Below are positions 16,303 through 25,775 of a stretch of DNA of 64,000 nt, piece by piece. The translations under genes and the position numbers were made by a program. Each line of letters begins with the position of its first letter. Position 1 is the first letter of the stretch. The notes beneath the pieces were generated by a model. It was given only the letters and a program-made list of their open reading frames with translations. It did not search any database and had not been told where the DNA came from. Source of the stretch: Hyphomicrobiales bacterium (GTDB taxonomy: Bacteria > Pseudomonadota > Alphaproteobacteria > Rhizobiales > Xanthobacteraceae); the NCBI GenBank assembly GCA_009377755.1, contig WHTM01000022.1:16029-80028 (forward strand). Direction: 5' to 3'.

Positions 16303-19300
16303 TCCGCGCACTCCTCGTTGCCTTGATCATCCTGCCGGCGTTGGCGAGCGGCGCCGACGCCGCCCCGCTCTTGGTCGGGCTCGCCGGCGCGGCGGTCGGC
16401 GGAGCGCTGCTCCCGGCAGGGATCACGATCTTCGGCAGCACCATCACCGGCGCCGCGCTCGGCTTCGGCATCGGCGCGATCGGCGGCTCGTTCCTGCAGC
16501 AGTACCTGTTTCCGCCGCCGGGGCAAAAGGTCGAGGGGCCGCGGCTCACCGACATGCAGATCATGGCCTCGACCGAGGGAGCGCCGATCCCGCGCCCCTA
16601 CGGCCGCGTCGTGCTGCAACAGACGCAGGTGATCTGGGCGACCAAGTTCCGCGAAGTGGTCACGACCACCACATCGGGCGGGGGCAAGGGCGCGCCGCAG
16701 CCGAAGGTGACGACGACCAGCTATAGCTACCGCGTCTCGTTCGCGGTCGGCATCTGCGAGGGGCCGATCGCCGGCACCGCCCGCGTGTGGGCCGACAACA
16801 AGCTGCTCGATCTCTCGCAGGTCACCTACCGCGTCTACCGGGGCACCGAGGACCAGGAGCCGGACCCGAAGGTGATCGCGGTCGAGGGCGCGGAGAATGC
16901 GCCGGCCTATCGCGGACACGCCTACATCCTGTTCGAGGAGTTCGCGCTGGAATCGTTCGGCAACCGCCCGCCGCAGTTGAAGGTCGAGGTGATCAAGCTG
17001 CCGCCGGCGGCCGGCGCGGAAGAGCGCCTGGAAGATATCCTGCAGGCCGTGGCGCTGATCCCCGGCAGCGGCGAATTCGCCTATGAGACGCGCGGCGTCA
17101 TGCGCGACGTCGGGCTGGGCACCATCCTGTCCATCAACGCGAACCACGTCGGCAGCACGGCCGACCTGCTGGTGTCGCTCGACCAGCTCGCGATCCTCGT
17201 GCCGAACCTCGGACAGGTCGCGCTGGTGAGCGCATGGCACGGAACCGACCTGCGCTGCGGCGACTGCGAGATCAAGCCCAAGGTCGAGGTTTCCGCGAAG
17301 GTCACGACGCCGGTCGAATGGCAGGTCGGCGCGCTGTTGCGCGAGGACGCCGAGGAAGTGTCCCAGCTCGGCGGCAGCCCATCGCTCGGCGGGGCGCCGA
17401 GCGACGCCTCGGTGTACCGCGCCGGGCTCGAGCTCAAGGAACGCGGCTACGGCGTCACGCTGTACCCGTTCATCCTGATGGACATTCCCTCCGGCAACGG
17501 CCTGCCGGACCCCTACGGCGGTGCGGAACAGGCCGCCTATCCCTGGCGCGGTCGCATCACCTGCCATCCCGCCGCGGGCCAGCCGGGGACCGTCGACAAG
17601 ACCGCCACGGCCGCCACGCAGGTCGCGGCGTTCTTCGGCGTCTGCGAGGCGAGCGATTTCAGCTGGGACGCTCTCACGCAGACGGTCGTCTTCACCGGCG
17701 ACCCGGACGAATGGAGCTTCCGCCGCTTCATCCTGCATCAGGCGGCGATCGCGACGGCGATCGGCGTCGAGAGTTTCATCATCGGCTCGGAGATGATCGG
17801 GTTGACGACGGTGCGCTCCGATGCCGACACCTATCCGGCGGTCGCCGAGCTGATCGCGCTCGCGGCCGAATGCCGCGCCATCCTCGGCGCCGGTGTGAAG
17901 ATCGGCTATGCGGCGGACTGGACCGAATACAACAATCATCGGCCGGCCGACGGCTCCAACGACGTGTTCTTCCATCTCGACCCGCTGTGGGCGGACGCCG
18001 AGATCGACTTCGTCGGCATCGACGCCTATTTCCCGCTTGCGGACTGGCGCAACGGCAGCGCGCATGCCGACGCGGTCGCCGGCTTCCGCTCGCCCTACGA
18101 CCTCGCGTATCTGCAAGGCAACATCGAGGGCGGGGAACTCTACGACTGGTTCTACGTCGACCAGGCGGCGCGCGATGCGCAGACCCGCGCCGACATCACG
18201 GACGGTGCCTATGGCGAGCCGTGGGTGCACCGGTTCAAGGACATCAGGAATTGGTGGCTCAACGCGCACCACGATCGCCCGGCCGGCGTGAGGGACATCA
18301 CGGCGACGGCATGGACGCCGGAGGGCAAGCCGATCCGGATCGTCGAGGTCGGCTGCCCGGCCGTCGACAAGGGCGCGAACCAGCCCAACGTGTTCTTCGA
18401 TCCGAAGTCGGCGGAGAGCCAGCTCCCGTACTATTCCAGCGGCAACCGCGACGACGCGGCGCAGCGCGCCTATTGCGAAGCCTGGCTGAGTTACTGGGAG
18501 CCCGCCGCCGGGAACAATCCGGTGTCGTCGGTCTATGGCGACCGGATGATCGACACCGCACGGATGAACGTGTGGGCCTGGGACGCGCGTCCGTACCCGG
18601 AGTTTCCGGCCCGGCAGAACGTGTGGTCGGACGCGGCGAACTGGCGGCTCGGCCACTGGGTCAACGGGCGGCTCGGCATGGCGCGGCTGCGCGACATCGT
18701 CGCCGCCGAAGCGGGGAGCGTCGGCATCGCGATCGACGTGTCGCGGCTCGACGGCGTGGTGCACGGCTACAATGTCGAGCGCATCATGTCGGCGCGTGCG
18801 GCGCTGGGGCCGCTGGCGGCGGTGTATTTCTTCGACGGCTATCTCGGCGGCGACACGGTGCGGTTCCGCCACCGCGGCGCCGAGCCGCCGGCGGCGACCT
18901 TCACCGTCCCCGACGATCTCGTGGTGCGGCCGGAGGCGGACCCGCGGCCATTGGCGGTGACGCGCGCGCAGGAGAGCGACCTTCCGCGAGAGGCGCTGCT
19001 CTACTTCCTCGACGTCGACCGCGACTACAAGCAGGGCATGGTGACCTCGCGGCGGCTCGCCGGATCGACCGCGGCCTCGATCACGCCGAATTATGCGGTG
19101 GCCATGGACGAGCCGCGCGCGCAGGCGGTCGCCGACGCGCTGCTTGCCGAACTGCATGTCGGGCGCGAGAGCGCGCAGTTCAGTCTGCCGCCTTCGGCGC
19201 TGGCGCTGGAGCCGGGCGACGCGATCGTGCTGGCGCGCGCGAGCGGCGGCCTGCTGGTGCGGCTGGACGAGATCGGTCACGGAGTTGAGCGGCCCGGCAA

Positions 19301-20324
19301 GGGCGTGCGCATCGATCCGGCTGTGTACCGGCTGGTCGACGGCCCGGAGCGCGGCCGGCTGCCGCCGCCGGTGCCGGCGGTCGCCGCGCCGCTCCTGCAC
19401 TTTCTCGACCTGCCGTTGCTCACCGGCGCCGAGCGTCCGCATGCGCCGCACGTTGCGGGCTATCTCAATCCGTGGACGCCGATCGCGGTGCAACGCGCGG
19501 CCACCGAGGAGGCCGACTATGCGCTCGATGTGCTGATCGAGGCGCCCACGATCATCGGCGTGCTGGACGCGGACTTCTTCTCGGGTCCGGCCCACCGCTG
19601 GGACAAGGTCAACACGTTGCGGGTGCAGCTGCCGCCCGGGCAGGAGCTCGCCTCGGCCGACGAGCTCGCCGTGCTCGGCGGCGCCAACGCGGCGGCAATC
19701 CTGACGCCGTCCGGCGCGTGGGAGATCGTGCAATGGGTGACGGCCGCGCTGGTCGATATCGATACCTACGAGCTGACGCAGCTCCTGCGCGGGCAGCTCG
19801 GCAGCGAGCATGCGATGGGCACGCCGACGCCGGCCGGCGCGGCGTTCGTGGTGCTCGGCGAAAGCCTAGTGCAGTCGAGTGTGCCGGCCGATCTGCGCGG
19901 GCTGGAGCTCTCATGGCGCTGGGGGCCGGCGAGCCGCGCCATCGACGACCCGACCTGGAGCGGCGACCTCAAGACCTTCGCCGGCATCGGCCTGCGTCCC
20001 TATGCGCCGGTGCATCTCACGGCCGTCTGGGAGGACGACGGCGACATCCAGACCGGATGGAAGCGGCGCACGCGGTTCGGCGGCGACTCGTGGGAGCTGG
20101 CCGATGTGCCGCTCAACGAGGAGCAGGAGCTTTACGAGGTCGAGATTCTGAGCATCGACGGACTGAGCGTGGTGCGCACCATCGAAGGGCTCGGCGCGCC
20201 GGCCTATCTCTACGACGTTGCGGATCAGACGGCGGACTTCGGTGGGGCGCTGTCGAGCATCCGCTATCGCGTCTTTCAGGTGAGCGCGATCTTCGGCCGC
20301 GGCATCGCCGCCGAGTATCCGTGA
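16299..20324 (+). CDS. Giant tail protein with GTA TIM-barrel domain (orfg15-like)
   Basis: At 1341 residues this is the largest gene. The N-terminus is hydrophobic and glycine-rich (two membrane-like stretches within the first 75 residues), then come a tail domain, the GTA TIM-barrel-like domain (about 430-740, with FHLDPLWADAEIDFVGIDAYFP and DIRNWW...TEGKPIRIVEVGCPA-type sequence), and C-terminal phage-tail-3-type domains. In the GTA, this megatron-like protein forms the tail tip and binds the cell surface. The start ATG overlaps the NlpC stop. Confidence 0.9.
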   Translation: MIRALLVALIILPALASGADAAPLLVGLAGAAVGGALLPAGITIFGSTITGAALGFGIGAIGGSFLQQYLFPPPGQKVEGPRLTDMQIMASTEGAPIPRPYGRVVLQQTQVIWATKFREVVTTTTSGGGKGAPQPKVTTTSYSYRVSFAVGICEGPIAGTARVWADNKLLDLSQVTYRVYRGTEDQEPDPKVIAVEGAENAPAYRGHAYILFEEFALESFGNRPPQLKVEVIKLPPAAGAEERLEDILQAVALIPGSGEFAYETRGVMRDVGLGTILSINANHVGSTADLLVSLDQLAILVPNLGQVALVSAWHGTDLRCGDCEIKPKVEVSAKVTTPVEWQVGALLREDAEEVSQLGGSPSLGGAPSDASVYRAGLELKERGYGVTLYPFILMDIPSGNGLPDPYGGAEQAAYPWRGRITCHPAAGQPGTVDKTATAATQVAAFFGVCEASDFSWDALTQTVVFTGDPDEWSFRRFILHQAAIATAIGVESFIIGSEMIGLTTVRSDADTYPAVAELIALAAECRAILGAGVKIGYAADWTEYNNHRPADGSNDVFFHLDPLWADAEIDFVGIDAYFPLADWRNGSAHADAVAGFRSPYDLAYLQGNIEGGELYDWFYVDQAARDAQTRADITDGAYGEPWVHRFKDIRNWWLNAHHDRPAGVRDITATAWTPEGKPIRIVEVGCPAVDKGANQPNVFFDPKSAESQLPYYSSGNRDDAAQRAYCEAWLSYWEPAAGNNPVSSVYGDRMIDTARMNVWAWDARPYPEFPARQNVWSDAANWRLGHWVNGRLGMARLRDIVAAEAGSVGIAIDVSRLDGVVHGYNVERIMSARAALGPLAAVYFFDGYLGGDTVRFRHRGAEPPAATFTVPDDLVVRPEADPRPLAVTRAQESDLPREALLYFLDVDRDYKQGMVTSRRLAGSTAASITPNYAVAMDEPRAQAVADALLAELHVGRESAQFSLPPSALALEPGDAIVLARASGGLLVRLDEIGHGVERPGKGVRIDPAVYRLVDGPERGRLPPPVPAVAAPLLHFLDLPLLTGAERPHAPHVAGYLNPWTPIAVQRAATEEADYALDVLIEAPTIIGVLDADFFSGPAHRWDKVNTLRVQLPPGQELASADELAVLGGANAAAILTPSGAWEIVQWVTAALVDIDTYELTQLLRGQLGSEHAMGTPTPAGAAFVVLGESLVQSSVPADLRGLELSWRWGPASRAIDDPTWSGDLKTFAGIGLRPYAPVHLTAVWEDDGDIQTGWKRRTRFGGDSWELADVPLNEEQELYEVEILSIDGLSVVRTIEGLGAPAYLYDVADQTADFGGALSSIRYRVFQVSAIFGRGIAAEYP

Positions 20325-20331
20325 GGGCGCG

Positions 20332-21126
20332 ATGGCGGTCACGACCCTCACGACGAGCTGGCTCGGATATAACAAGAACAACGGCAAGCTGCTGTTCTGG
20401 GACGGCGTGCGCTTCCGGCCGCTGCAGGAGGCGGCCGGCTACGCCACCGCCGAGCACACGCATCCGATCGCCGACGTCACCGGGTTGCAGGCGGCGCTCG
20501 ATGCCAAGTACGGTGCCGGCGCGGATGCTGAATTCGACACCGTGGCGATCGGCGGCGCCACGGCGGATGCGACCAACAAGCTTGCGCTCGCCGCGGCAGC
20601 CTCGCTGTTCGACCACGCCGGGGCCGGCCACCAGGTCAAGATCAACCGCAATGCGAGCGGCGACACCGCCTCGTTCCTGTTCCAGCGCGGCTACTCGACC
20701 CGCGCCGAGTTCGGCAACATCGGCTCGGATGATTTCGAGCTGAAGGTTTCGCCGGACGGGGCGGCGTTTCATCAGTCGTTCGTGATCAATGCGGACAACG
20801 GCAATGTCGGCTTCGCCAAGCCGTTCGGCACGCACGGCGGCCCGCAGTTCGCGCAGATTGCGTCGGGCGCGGTCACCGTCACCAAGGGCTACGCTGTGGT
20901 GAGCTGCGAGACCGGCAGCGCGGACGATCTGGCCACCATCAACGGCGCGTTCGACGGCGCGCTGCTCGCGCTGAGCGGCACCGCGGGCGAGACCATCACC
21001 GTCAAGGATGGCACCGGCAATCTCAAGCTCGCCGGCGACTGCGTGCTCGACAATTTCGACGACACGTTGACGCTGATCAAGCGCGGCACCGACTGGCTCG
21101 AACTCTCCCGCAGCAACAACGGATAG
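20332..21126 (+). CDS. Tail fibre-like protein
   Basis: A 264-residue protein with a phage fibre pattern: NKNNGKLLFWDGVRFRPLQ, then the fibre repeat HTHPIADVTGLQAALDAKYG, then a beta-rich middle and a C-terminal part (TITVKDGTGNLKLAGDCVLD, DTLTLIKRGTDWLELSRSNNG) seen at the ends of phage tail or particle proteins. It lies after the tail-tip gene, where receptor-binding fibres usually are. Which receptor it binds cannot be told. Confidence 0.78.
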   Translation: MAVTTLTTSWLGYNKNNGKLLFWDGVRFRPLQEAAGYATAEHTHPIADVTGLQAALDAKYGAGADAEFDTVAIGGATADATNKLALAAAASLFDHAGAGHQVKINRNASGDTASFLFQRGYSTRAEFGNIGSDDFELKVSPDGAAFHQSFVINADNGNVGFAKPFGTHGGPQFAQIASGAVTVTKGYAVVSCETGSADDLATINGAFDGALLALSGTAGETITVKDGTGNLKLAGDCVLDNFDDTLTLIKRGTDWLELSRSNNG

Positions 21127-21130
21127 CGAC

Positions 21131-22006
21131 ATGACGACACCCAACCTCGGACTACCGGAGATCGCCGCCGCGCAGGCGCAAAAGCACGTGACCCACAATG
21201 AGGCGCTGCAAATCCTCGACGCGGTGGTGCGCACGCGTGTCATCTCCATCGGCGACACGTCTCCACCCGGCTCCCCGAGCGATGGCGACGTCTACATTCC
21301 CGGGGCTGGCGCCACGGGTGCCTGGGCCGGTCTCGACCAGACGATCGTCTTTGCGCTCGACGGCGGCTGGTTTCCGATCACGCCGCTGGCGGCCTGGATC
21401 GTCGACAATCTCGCAGACGGGGTCCGCTACCGCTACGACGGCTCGGCCTGGCGCCCGCTGATGTTCGCCCAGGTCGCCAGCAAGTTCTATCCAACGATCG
21501 GGGCTAGCACCGCAAGCAATCAGCCGGTCCCGGACGCCGACACGCTGTACCTTACGCCGTTCGAATGCCGGATGAAGATGACGCTGACGTCGCTCGCTAT
21601 TCGCGTCGTGACTGCTGGTACCGGATCGAGCGTCAAGATGGCTCTGTGGGCCGATAAGAACGGCCGTCCGATCGGTGCGCCGTTGGCGGCGAACAATACC
21701 GGGGCTGCCACCACTTCGAACGGCACCACGGTTTCGCAGGCGATCAGCCTGACCCTGCATCCCGGGGTGTACTGGGTCGGCTCGGTGCACACAGGCTCAC
21801 CGTTGCCCCAATGCGTGCGGGTTGCAAACACCGACAGCAGCGTATCGAGTCAGATGGGCGTATCTGACCTGACCAACGTCTCTGCGATCGCGCTGTCGAT
21901 CGCCCAGGCCTATGCAAACGATCTATCGGCCCTGACCTTCACCGGTGGGGAATCATTCACCGACGTTGCCTCCAACGGCGTGCCGCTGATCTACGCAGGC
22001 ACCTGA
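21131..22006 (+). CDS. DUF2793 domain tail-fibre protein
   Basis: The first 110 residues match DUF2793: TPNLGLPEIAAAQAQKHVTHNEALQILDAVV, SPPGSPSDGDVYIPGAGATGAWAG. The remaining 180 residues are a different, beta-rich domain (MKMTLTSLAIRVVTAGTGSSVKMALWAD, ISLTLHPGVYWVGSVHTG), probably the variable receptor-binding tip. It is the last late gene; its stop is followed after 5 bases by a hairpin. Codon bias in the C-terminal part looks less extreme than in the head genes, hinting at a swapped-in tip. Confidence 0.82.
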   Translation: MTTPNLGLPEIAAAQAQKHVTHNEALQILDAVVRTRVISIGDTSPPGSPSDGDVYIPGAGATGAWAGLDQTIVFALDGGWFPITPLAAWIVDNLADGVRYRYDGSAWRPLMFAQVASKFYPTIGASTASNQPVPDADTLYLTPFECRMKMTLTSLAIRVVTAGTGSSVKMALWADKNGRPIGAPLAANNTGAATTSNGTTVSQAISLTLHPGVYWVGSVHTGSPLPQCVRVANTDSSVSSQMGVSDLTNVSAIALSIAQAYANDLSALTFTGGESFTDVASNGVPLIYAGT

Positions 22007-22011
22007 GAGCT

Positions 22012-22055
22012 GCCCCCGCCGCGAGTGGCGGGGGCCGGAGCGCCACAACGCTCCG
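22012..22055 (+). terminator. Hairpin pair closing the prophage late operon
   Basis: GCCCCCGCC (22012-22020) and GGCGGGGGC (22027-22035) form a perfect 9-bp stem with a 6-base loop right after the DUF2793 stop. A second stem, CGGAGCG/CGCTCCG (22036-22042, 22049-22055), follows. There is no long T run, so it is a strong hairpin but not a textbook intrinsic terminator. Confidence 0.6.
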
Positions 22056-22261
22056 AACCGCGGGCCAAGCTGGCAGGCACGACCCGCGCGGCGTCGGGCT
22101 ACGGCATCAACAGGAGCGCCCCAGCCAGTAACACCGCCTTTGCAGGGGATGATGGGCACGATTCGACGTTTGGGCAGGACGCGCGATTGCGCCTTGCCTA
22201 TCTATCTTAAGTTGAGCTAGCGTGGCTAATCGGCTGCGTATCGAACAGACGGCAGACTGAT
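22056..22261. other. Prophage-chromosome transition, no gene seen
   Basis: This gap should contain the right end of the Mu-like element and the flanking host DNA. Base composition falls here, towards AT-richer sequence near 22190-22230. I could not identify a defined TG..CA end or the 5-bp target duplication because the left end is outside the window. A 61-codon open frame here lacks protein-like features. Confidence 0.4.
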
Positions 22262-23161
22262 ATGACAAAGTCGGCTGCGAAAGTCGCTCAGATTCTCATC
22301 GTGACCTTGGTTTTATGGCCCAGCCAGGCGGCGGCGGACGGGGCGCGCGATTGGGTCAACGTCCCGATCGATGTGAATCTGCTGTTCGCCTATTACACTC
22401 ACGTCAAATCGGACACATCGATCAGCTCGAACCTGCCCATCACCGGCTTAGTGGTAGATGCGGATATTGCCGTTCTCCGATATGCTCGCACATTCGACCT
22501 ATTCGGGAAGGTTGGCGCCGTGCAGGTTGTCGTTCCTTATGCATGGGGGCGGGCAAGCTTGCAGGGCGTGCCGTTCGGGCGATCGCAGGACGGCGTCGGC
22601 GACATCACGAGCATATTCGTCGCCAATATCTTCGGGGGGCCCGCGCTCACCGCCAAGCAATTCGCGCAATGGCAGCCGGAACCTTATCTAACCGCCTCGT
22701 TCTGGGTGACGGCGCCAACGGGCCGATATAATCCGCGCTCGCCCTTGAACATCGGAACGAACCGCTGGGCCTTCAAGCCACAGCTGTCCTACGGCTATTG
22801 GTCCGGCCCCGGCCTCTTGGCCGTCAACGCCTACGTGCAGTTCTTCACGGACAATGACGAGCATCTTGTTACCCGGACGCTGAAACAGGATCCTTTGTGG
22901 CACCTGGAGGCGCACTACAGCTACAGCTTTACGCCCAAGTTCTGGGCAGCCGCCTCCCTGTTCTATGATCACGGGGCCGGGACGACCATCCATGGCGTCG
23001 ACCAGAATAACTGGCAAAGCACGCTGAGCCTCGGTGCGAGCGCGAGCTACAGCTTTACGCCGGCCACCTCCCTTTCGCTCTCCTACAGCGCAGCGGTGGC
23101 CAAGCGGGATATCACACCAGCAAAGCAGACGATTCAGCTGACACTCCAGCAGCTGTTTTGA
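22262..23161 (+). CDS. Outer-membrane channel, phenol-MetA-degradation type
   Basis: A 299-residue protein with a signal peptide (cleavage near residues 24-26, ..WPSQAAADG) and alternating beta strands ending in phenylalanine, as in outer-membrane beta barrels. The segments PEPYLTASFWVTAPTGRYNPRSPLNIGTNRWAFKPQLSYGYW match the MetA-pathway transporter family (PF13557), which admits hydrophobic compounds. It lies 81 bp before the alkylsulfatase on the same strand, so it may admit that enzyme's substrates; this is inference. Confidence 0.85.
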   Translation: MTKSAAKVAQILIVTLVLWPSQAAADGARDWVNVPIDVNLLFAYYTHVKSDTSISSNLPITGLVVDADIAVLRYARTFDLFGKVGAVQVVVPYAWGRASLQGVPFGRSQDGVGDITSIFVANIFGGPALTAKQFAQWQPEPYLTASFWVTAPTGRYNPRSPLNIGTNRWAFKPQLSYGYWSGPGLLAVNAYVQFFTDNDEHLVTRTLKQDPLWHLEAHYSYSFTPKFWAAASLFYDHGAGTTIHGVDQNNWQSTLSLGASASYSFTPATSLSLSYSAAVAKRDITPAKQTIQLTLQQLF

Positions 23162-23242
23162 CCGGGGACGAGCGCGGCCGGTGGATGAAGGAGGGGACAT
23201 GAAAGGAGGGGATAGCGGTCATCACAAGAGAGGAGGCCCAGG

Positions 23243-25240
23243 ATGAGAACCCGATCACTGCTTCTTGCCGGTGCGGCCGGCATACTGCTCGCCACGCTGT
23301 CGATATCGCACGCCCAGCAAGCCCAGACGGTTCCGCCTAAGGACGCCGAGCAGGCGACGAAGGATGTACACGCACGCTTCCTGTCAGGCTTGCCATTCTC
23401 CGACCGGGACGACTTTGAGGCTGCCAGCCGCGGTCTTGTCGCTCCCCTTCCCGGTGGTGAAATCAAGAACGCAAGCGGCGGCGTCATTTGGGACATGAAA
23501 ACCTACCAGGAGTTCATGACATCGGAAACCGCGCCCGATACCGTCAATCCCAGCTTGTGGCGGCAGGAACTGCTCAACAACAATGCTGGTCTATTCAAGG
23601 TCACGGAGGGTATCCACCAGATTCGCGGCTTTGATCTGTCGAACATGACCATCATCGAAGGTGAAACCGGCCTGATCATCATCGACCCGTTAATTTCGAC
23701 CGAAACTGCTGCGGCAGGATTGAAGCTCTACCACGAGAAGGTCAATCAGAAGCCGGTCGTCGCTGTGATCCACTCGCATTCGCATGTCGACCACTATGGC
23801 GGCGTCAAGGGCGTGATTTCCGAAGACGACGTCAACTCGGGCAAAGTCAAGGTCTACGCACCGTCCGGCTTCCTTGAGCATGCGGTTGTCGAGAATGTCT
23901 ATGCCGGCAACGCGATGAGCCGCCGCGCCCAGTACATGTATGGTGCCCTTGTGCCCAAGAACGCGCGCGGACAGGTCGGTGCCGGTCTCGGCAAGACGAC
24001 ATCGCGCGGCACGGTGACCCTGATTCCGCCGACGAACATCATTGGCGCAAAAGGCGAGGCGACCCAGAAGGTCACGATCGACGGCATCGATGTCGAGTTC
24101 CAGCTCACGCCGGGAACCGAGGCGCCTTCGGAAATGAACATGTTCTTTCCCGTGCTCAAGGCGCTCTGTGCGGCGGAAAACGCCACGCATACCCTCCACA
24201 ACATCCTGACACTCCGCGGCGCCGTGGTCCGCGACCCTTTGGTGTGGGCAAAGTACCTCAACGACGCGCTTCACCTCTATGCCGACAAGATCGATGTCGT
24301 CTTCGCGCAGCACCATTGGCCGACCTGGGGTACGGACAAGATCAAGACGTTCCTCGCCGATCAGCGCGACATGTACAAATACATCAACGATCAGACGCTG
24401 CGGTTGCTCAACACCGGGCTGACGCCGATGGAGATCGCCGAAACGCTGAAGACACTCCCGCCGGCGCAGGCGAAGAAGTGGTACAACCGCGACTACTACG
24501 GCTCGATGAGCCACAATGTGCGCGCGGTCTATCAGCGCTACCTCGGCTTTTACGATGGCAATCCCGCCAACCTCGACCCGCTGGCCCCGGTTGAGGCGGG
24601 GAAGCATTATGTCGAATACATGGGCGGCGCCGACAAGGTGATCGCGATGGCGCGGGGGTCATTCAAGAAGGGCGAGTTCCGCTGGGTGGCGCAGGTCATG
24701 AACCACGTCGTCTTTGCCGACCCCGACAACAAGGACGCCAAGGACCTGATGGCCGACGCACTCGAGCAGATCGGCTACCAGACCGAAAACGGCACCTGGC
24801 GCAGTGCCATGCTGATGGGCGCCTTCGAATTGCGCAACGGCGTGCCTCAAGGCACATTCTCGACCGCCTCGCCCGATACCATCAAGGCGATGACGCTCGA
24901 CATGTTCTTCAACTACATGGGCATTCGCCTCAATGGCGATAAGGCGGCAGCGATACCGGAAACCGTCTACAACTGGAACTTTACCGACACGAACCAACAG
25001 TACGCCATGACACTGCGCAACGCCGCCCTCACCCAACGCGAGGGCGAGCAGGACCCGCAGGCAGCGGTCACCGTGACGCTGACACGGGCCGGCCTTGACG
25101 ACATCACCCTCGGGAAGACGACCTTCCAGAAAGAGATCGCGGCGGGCCGCATCAAGCTTGACGGCGACGGCGACAAGCTCACGCAGTTGTTCGGACTGCT
25201 CGATACGTTTGAGGTGATGTTCAATATCGTGACGCCGTGA
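23243..25240 (+). CDS. Periplasmic alkylsulfatase, SdsA1 type
   Basis: Hydrolyses primary alkyl sulfates such as dodecyl sulfate to alcohol and sulfate. The 665-residue protein has a signal peptide (about 1-25, ..SISHAQQ), a metallo-beta-lactamase domain with HSHSHVDHYGG at 177-187 (zinc ligands H179, H181, D183, H184), the middle dimerisation domain (ISPMEIAETLKTLPPAQAKKWYNRDYYGS-like segment) and a C-terminal SCP2-like domain that holds the alkyl chain. AGGAGG is just before ATG 23243. It is probably co-transcribed with the outer-membrane channel and ends at a strong terminator. Confidence 0.93.
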   Translation: MRTRSLLLAGAAGILLATLSISHAQQAQTVPPKDAEQATKDVHARFLSGLPFSDRDDFEAASRGLVAPLPGGEIKNASGGVIWDMKTYQEFMTSETAPDTVNPSLWRQELLNNNAGLFKVTEGIHQIRGFDLSNMTIIEGETGLIIIDPLISTETAAAGLKLYHEKVNQKPVVAVIHSHSHVDHYGGVKGVISEDDVNSGKVKVYAPSGFLEHAVVENVYAGNAMSRRAQYMYGALVPKNARGQVGAGLGKTTSRGTVTLIPPTNIIGAKGEATQKVTIDGIDVEFQLTPGTEAPSEMNMFFPVLKALCAAENATHTLHNILTLRGAVVRDPLVWAKYLNDALHLYADKIDVVFAQHHWPTWGTDKIKTFLADQRDMYKYINDQTLRLLNTGLTPMEIAETLKTLPPAQAKKWYNRDYYGSMSHNVRAVYQRYLGFYDGNPANLDPLAPVEAGKHYVEYMGGADKVIAMARGSFKKGEFRWVAQVMNHVVFADPDNKDAKDLMADALEQIGYQTENGTWRSAMLMGAFELRNGVPQGTFSTASPDTIKAMTLDMFFNYMGIRLNGDKAAAIPETVYNWNFTDTNQQYAMTLRNAALTQREGEQDPQAAVTVTLTRAGLDDITLGKTTFQKEIAAGRIKLDGDGDKLTQLFGLLDTFEVMFNIVTP

Positions 25241-25265
25241 TCCGTGGAGCCGTGATCCGTGGAGC
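25236..25265 (+). repeat. 15-bp tandem duplication across the sulfatase stop
   Basis: CGTGATCCGTGGAGC occurs twice back to back (25236-25250, 25251-25265). The first copy contains the sulfatase stop codon. Confidence 0.85.
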
Positions 25266-25299
25266 CGGGCGGCGAGTCCAATCGCCCGGCTTTCTTCTT
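25264..25299 (+). terminator. Intrinsic terminator after alkylsulfatase
   Basis: GCCGGGCG (25264-25271) pairs with CGCCCGGC (25283-25290), 11-base loop, followed by TTTCTTCTT. It lies 24 bp after the stop codon. Confidence 0.85.
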
Positions 25300-25309
25300 G
25301 GCGGGCACC

Positions 25310-25600
25310 TCAAGGGGTAAGTGGATCATTGGCGAGTTCGATGTCGTACCCGGCGGCGGAGCAAGGACTCGTTCGGTGCCGAAATAGCGTCCCGCGTCGA
25401 GGTAGCGGATCAATTTCACGCCGGCGCGCAGACTGCCGCACCCGACGTCGAGAAGCCGGTGATCTGGCCTGAGCCCACTCGCGACCAGGAACTCCAGCTG
25501 CAGGTCCCCGATCTCGTCCCAGAGGCCGCCAATAACGTTGCGGTGGCCGCCGGCTTTGACCGCTTTCTCGATGTCGGTGGTCCGACCGCGCGCTCGCGTG
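25310..25600 (-). pseudogene. Decayed class I SAM methyltransferase
   Basis: Read on the reverse strand the frame gives GGHRNVIGGLWDEIGDLQLE, then LRPDHRLLDVGCGSLRAGVK and LIRYLDAGRYFGTE. These are the N-terminal region and the SAM-binding motif (LLDVGCGSLRAG) of a methyltransferase family. After FGTE the frame is lost and the expected next segment, AAGYDIELAND, appears in another frame just before 25310, where homology ends. There is no usable start. So it is a truncated, frameshifted remnant of a protein normally well over 200 residues. Confidence 0.75.
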
Positions 25601-25717
25601 CTGCAAAATCAAGTGTCCCACGCTCCAATTTTATGTGTCGCGCTACACTGGCCACGTTAGCCCGCGCCGCGAGGACCGCTCCTCGCCCGGCCGACCGGGA
25701 CCGGGCAGGGGTGAGAG

Positions 25718-25747
25718 ACTATATACCTAGGAAATAAAACTTGTCAA
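25718..25747 (-). promoter_or_regulatory. Strong sigma-70-like promoter on the reverse strand
   Basis: On the reverse strand TTGACA (25747-25742) is followed by TATATA at 16 bases (25725-25720) or TATAGT at 18 bases (25723-25718). It sits in an unusually AT-rich patch and points at the decayed methyltransferase, about 100 bases ahead. Both boxes are near consensus. Confidence 0.6.
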
Positions 25748-25775
25748 GCGGGATAGAGGGTGCATCCGCAGCCGT

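Noticed and set aside
22025..22210. 61-codon frame after the last tail gene
   Set aside because: Starts within the terminator hairpin and has no protein-like features.
22056..22261. Defined right end (att) of the Mu-like prophage
   Set aside because: Without the left end and target duplication no TG/CA boundary can be chosen with confidence.
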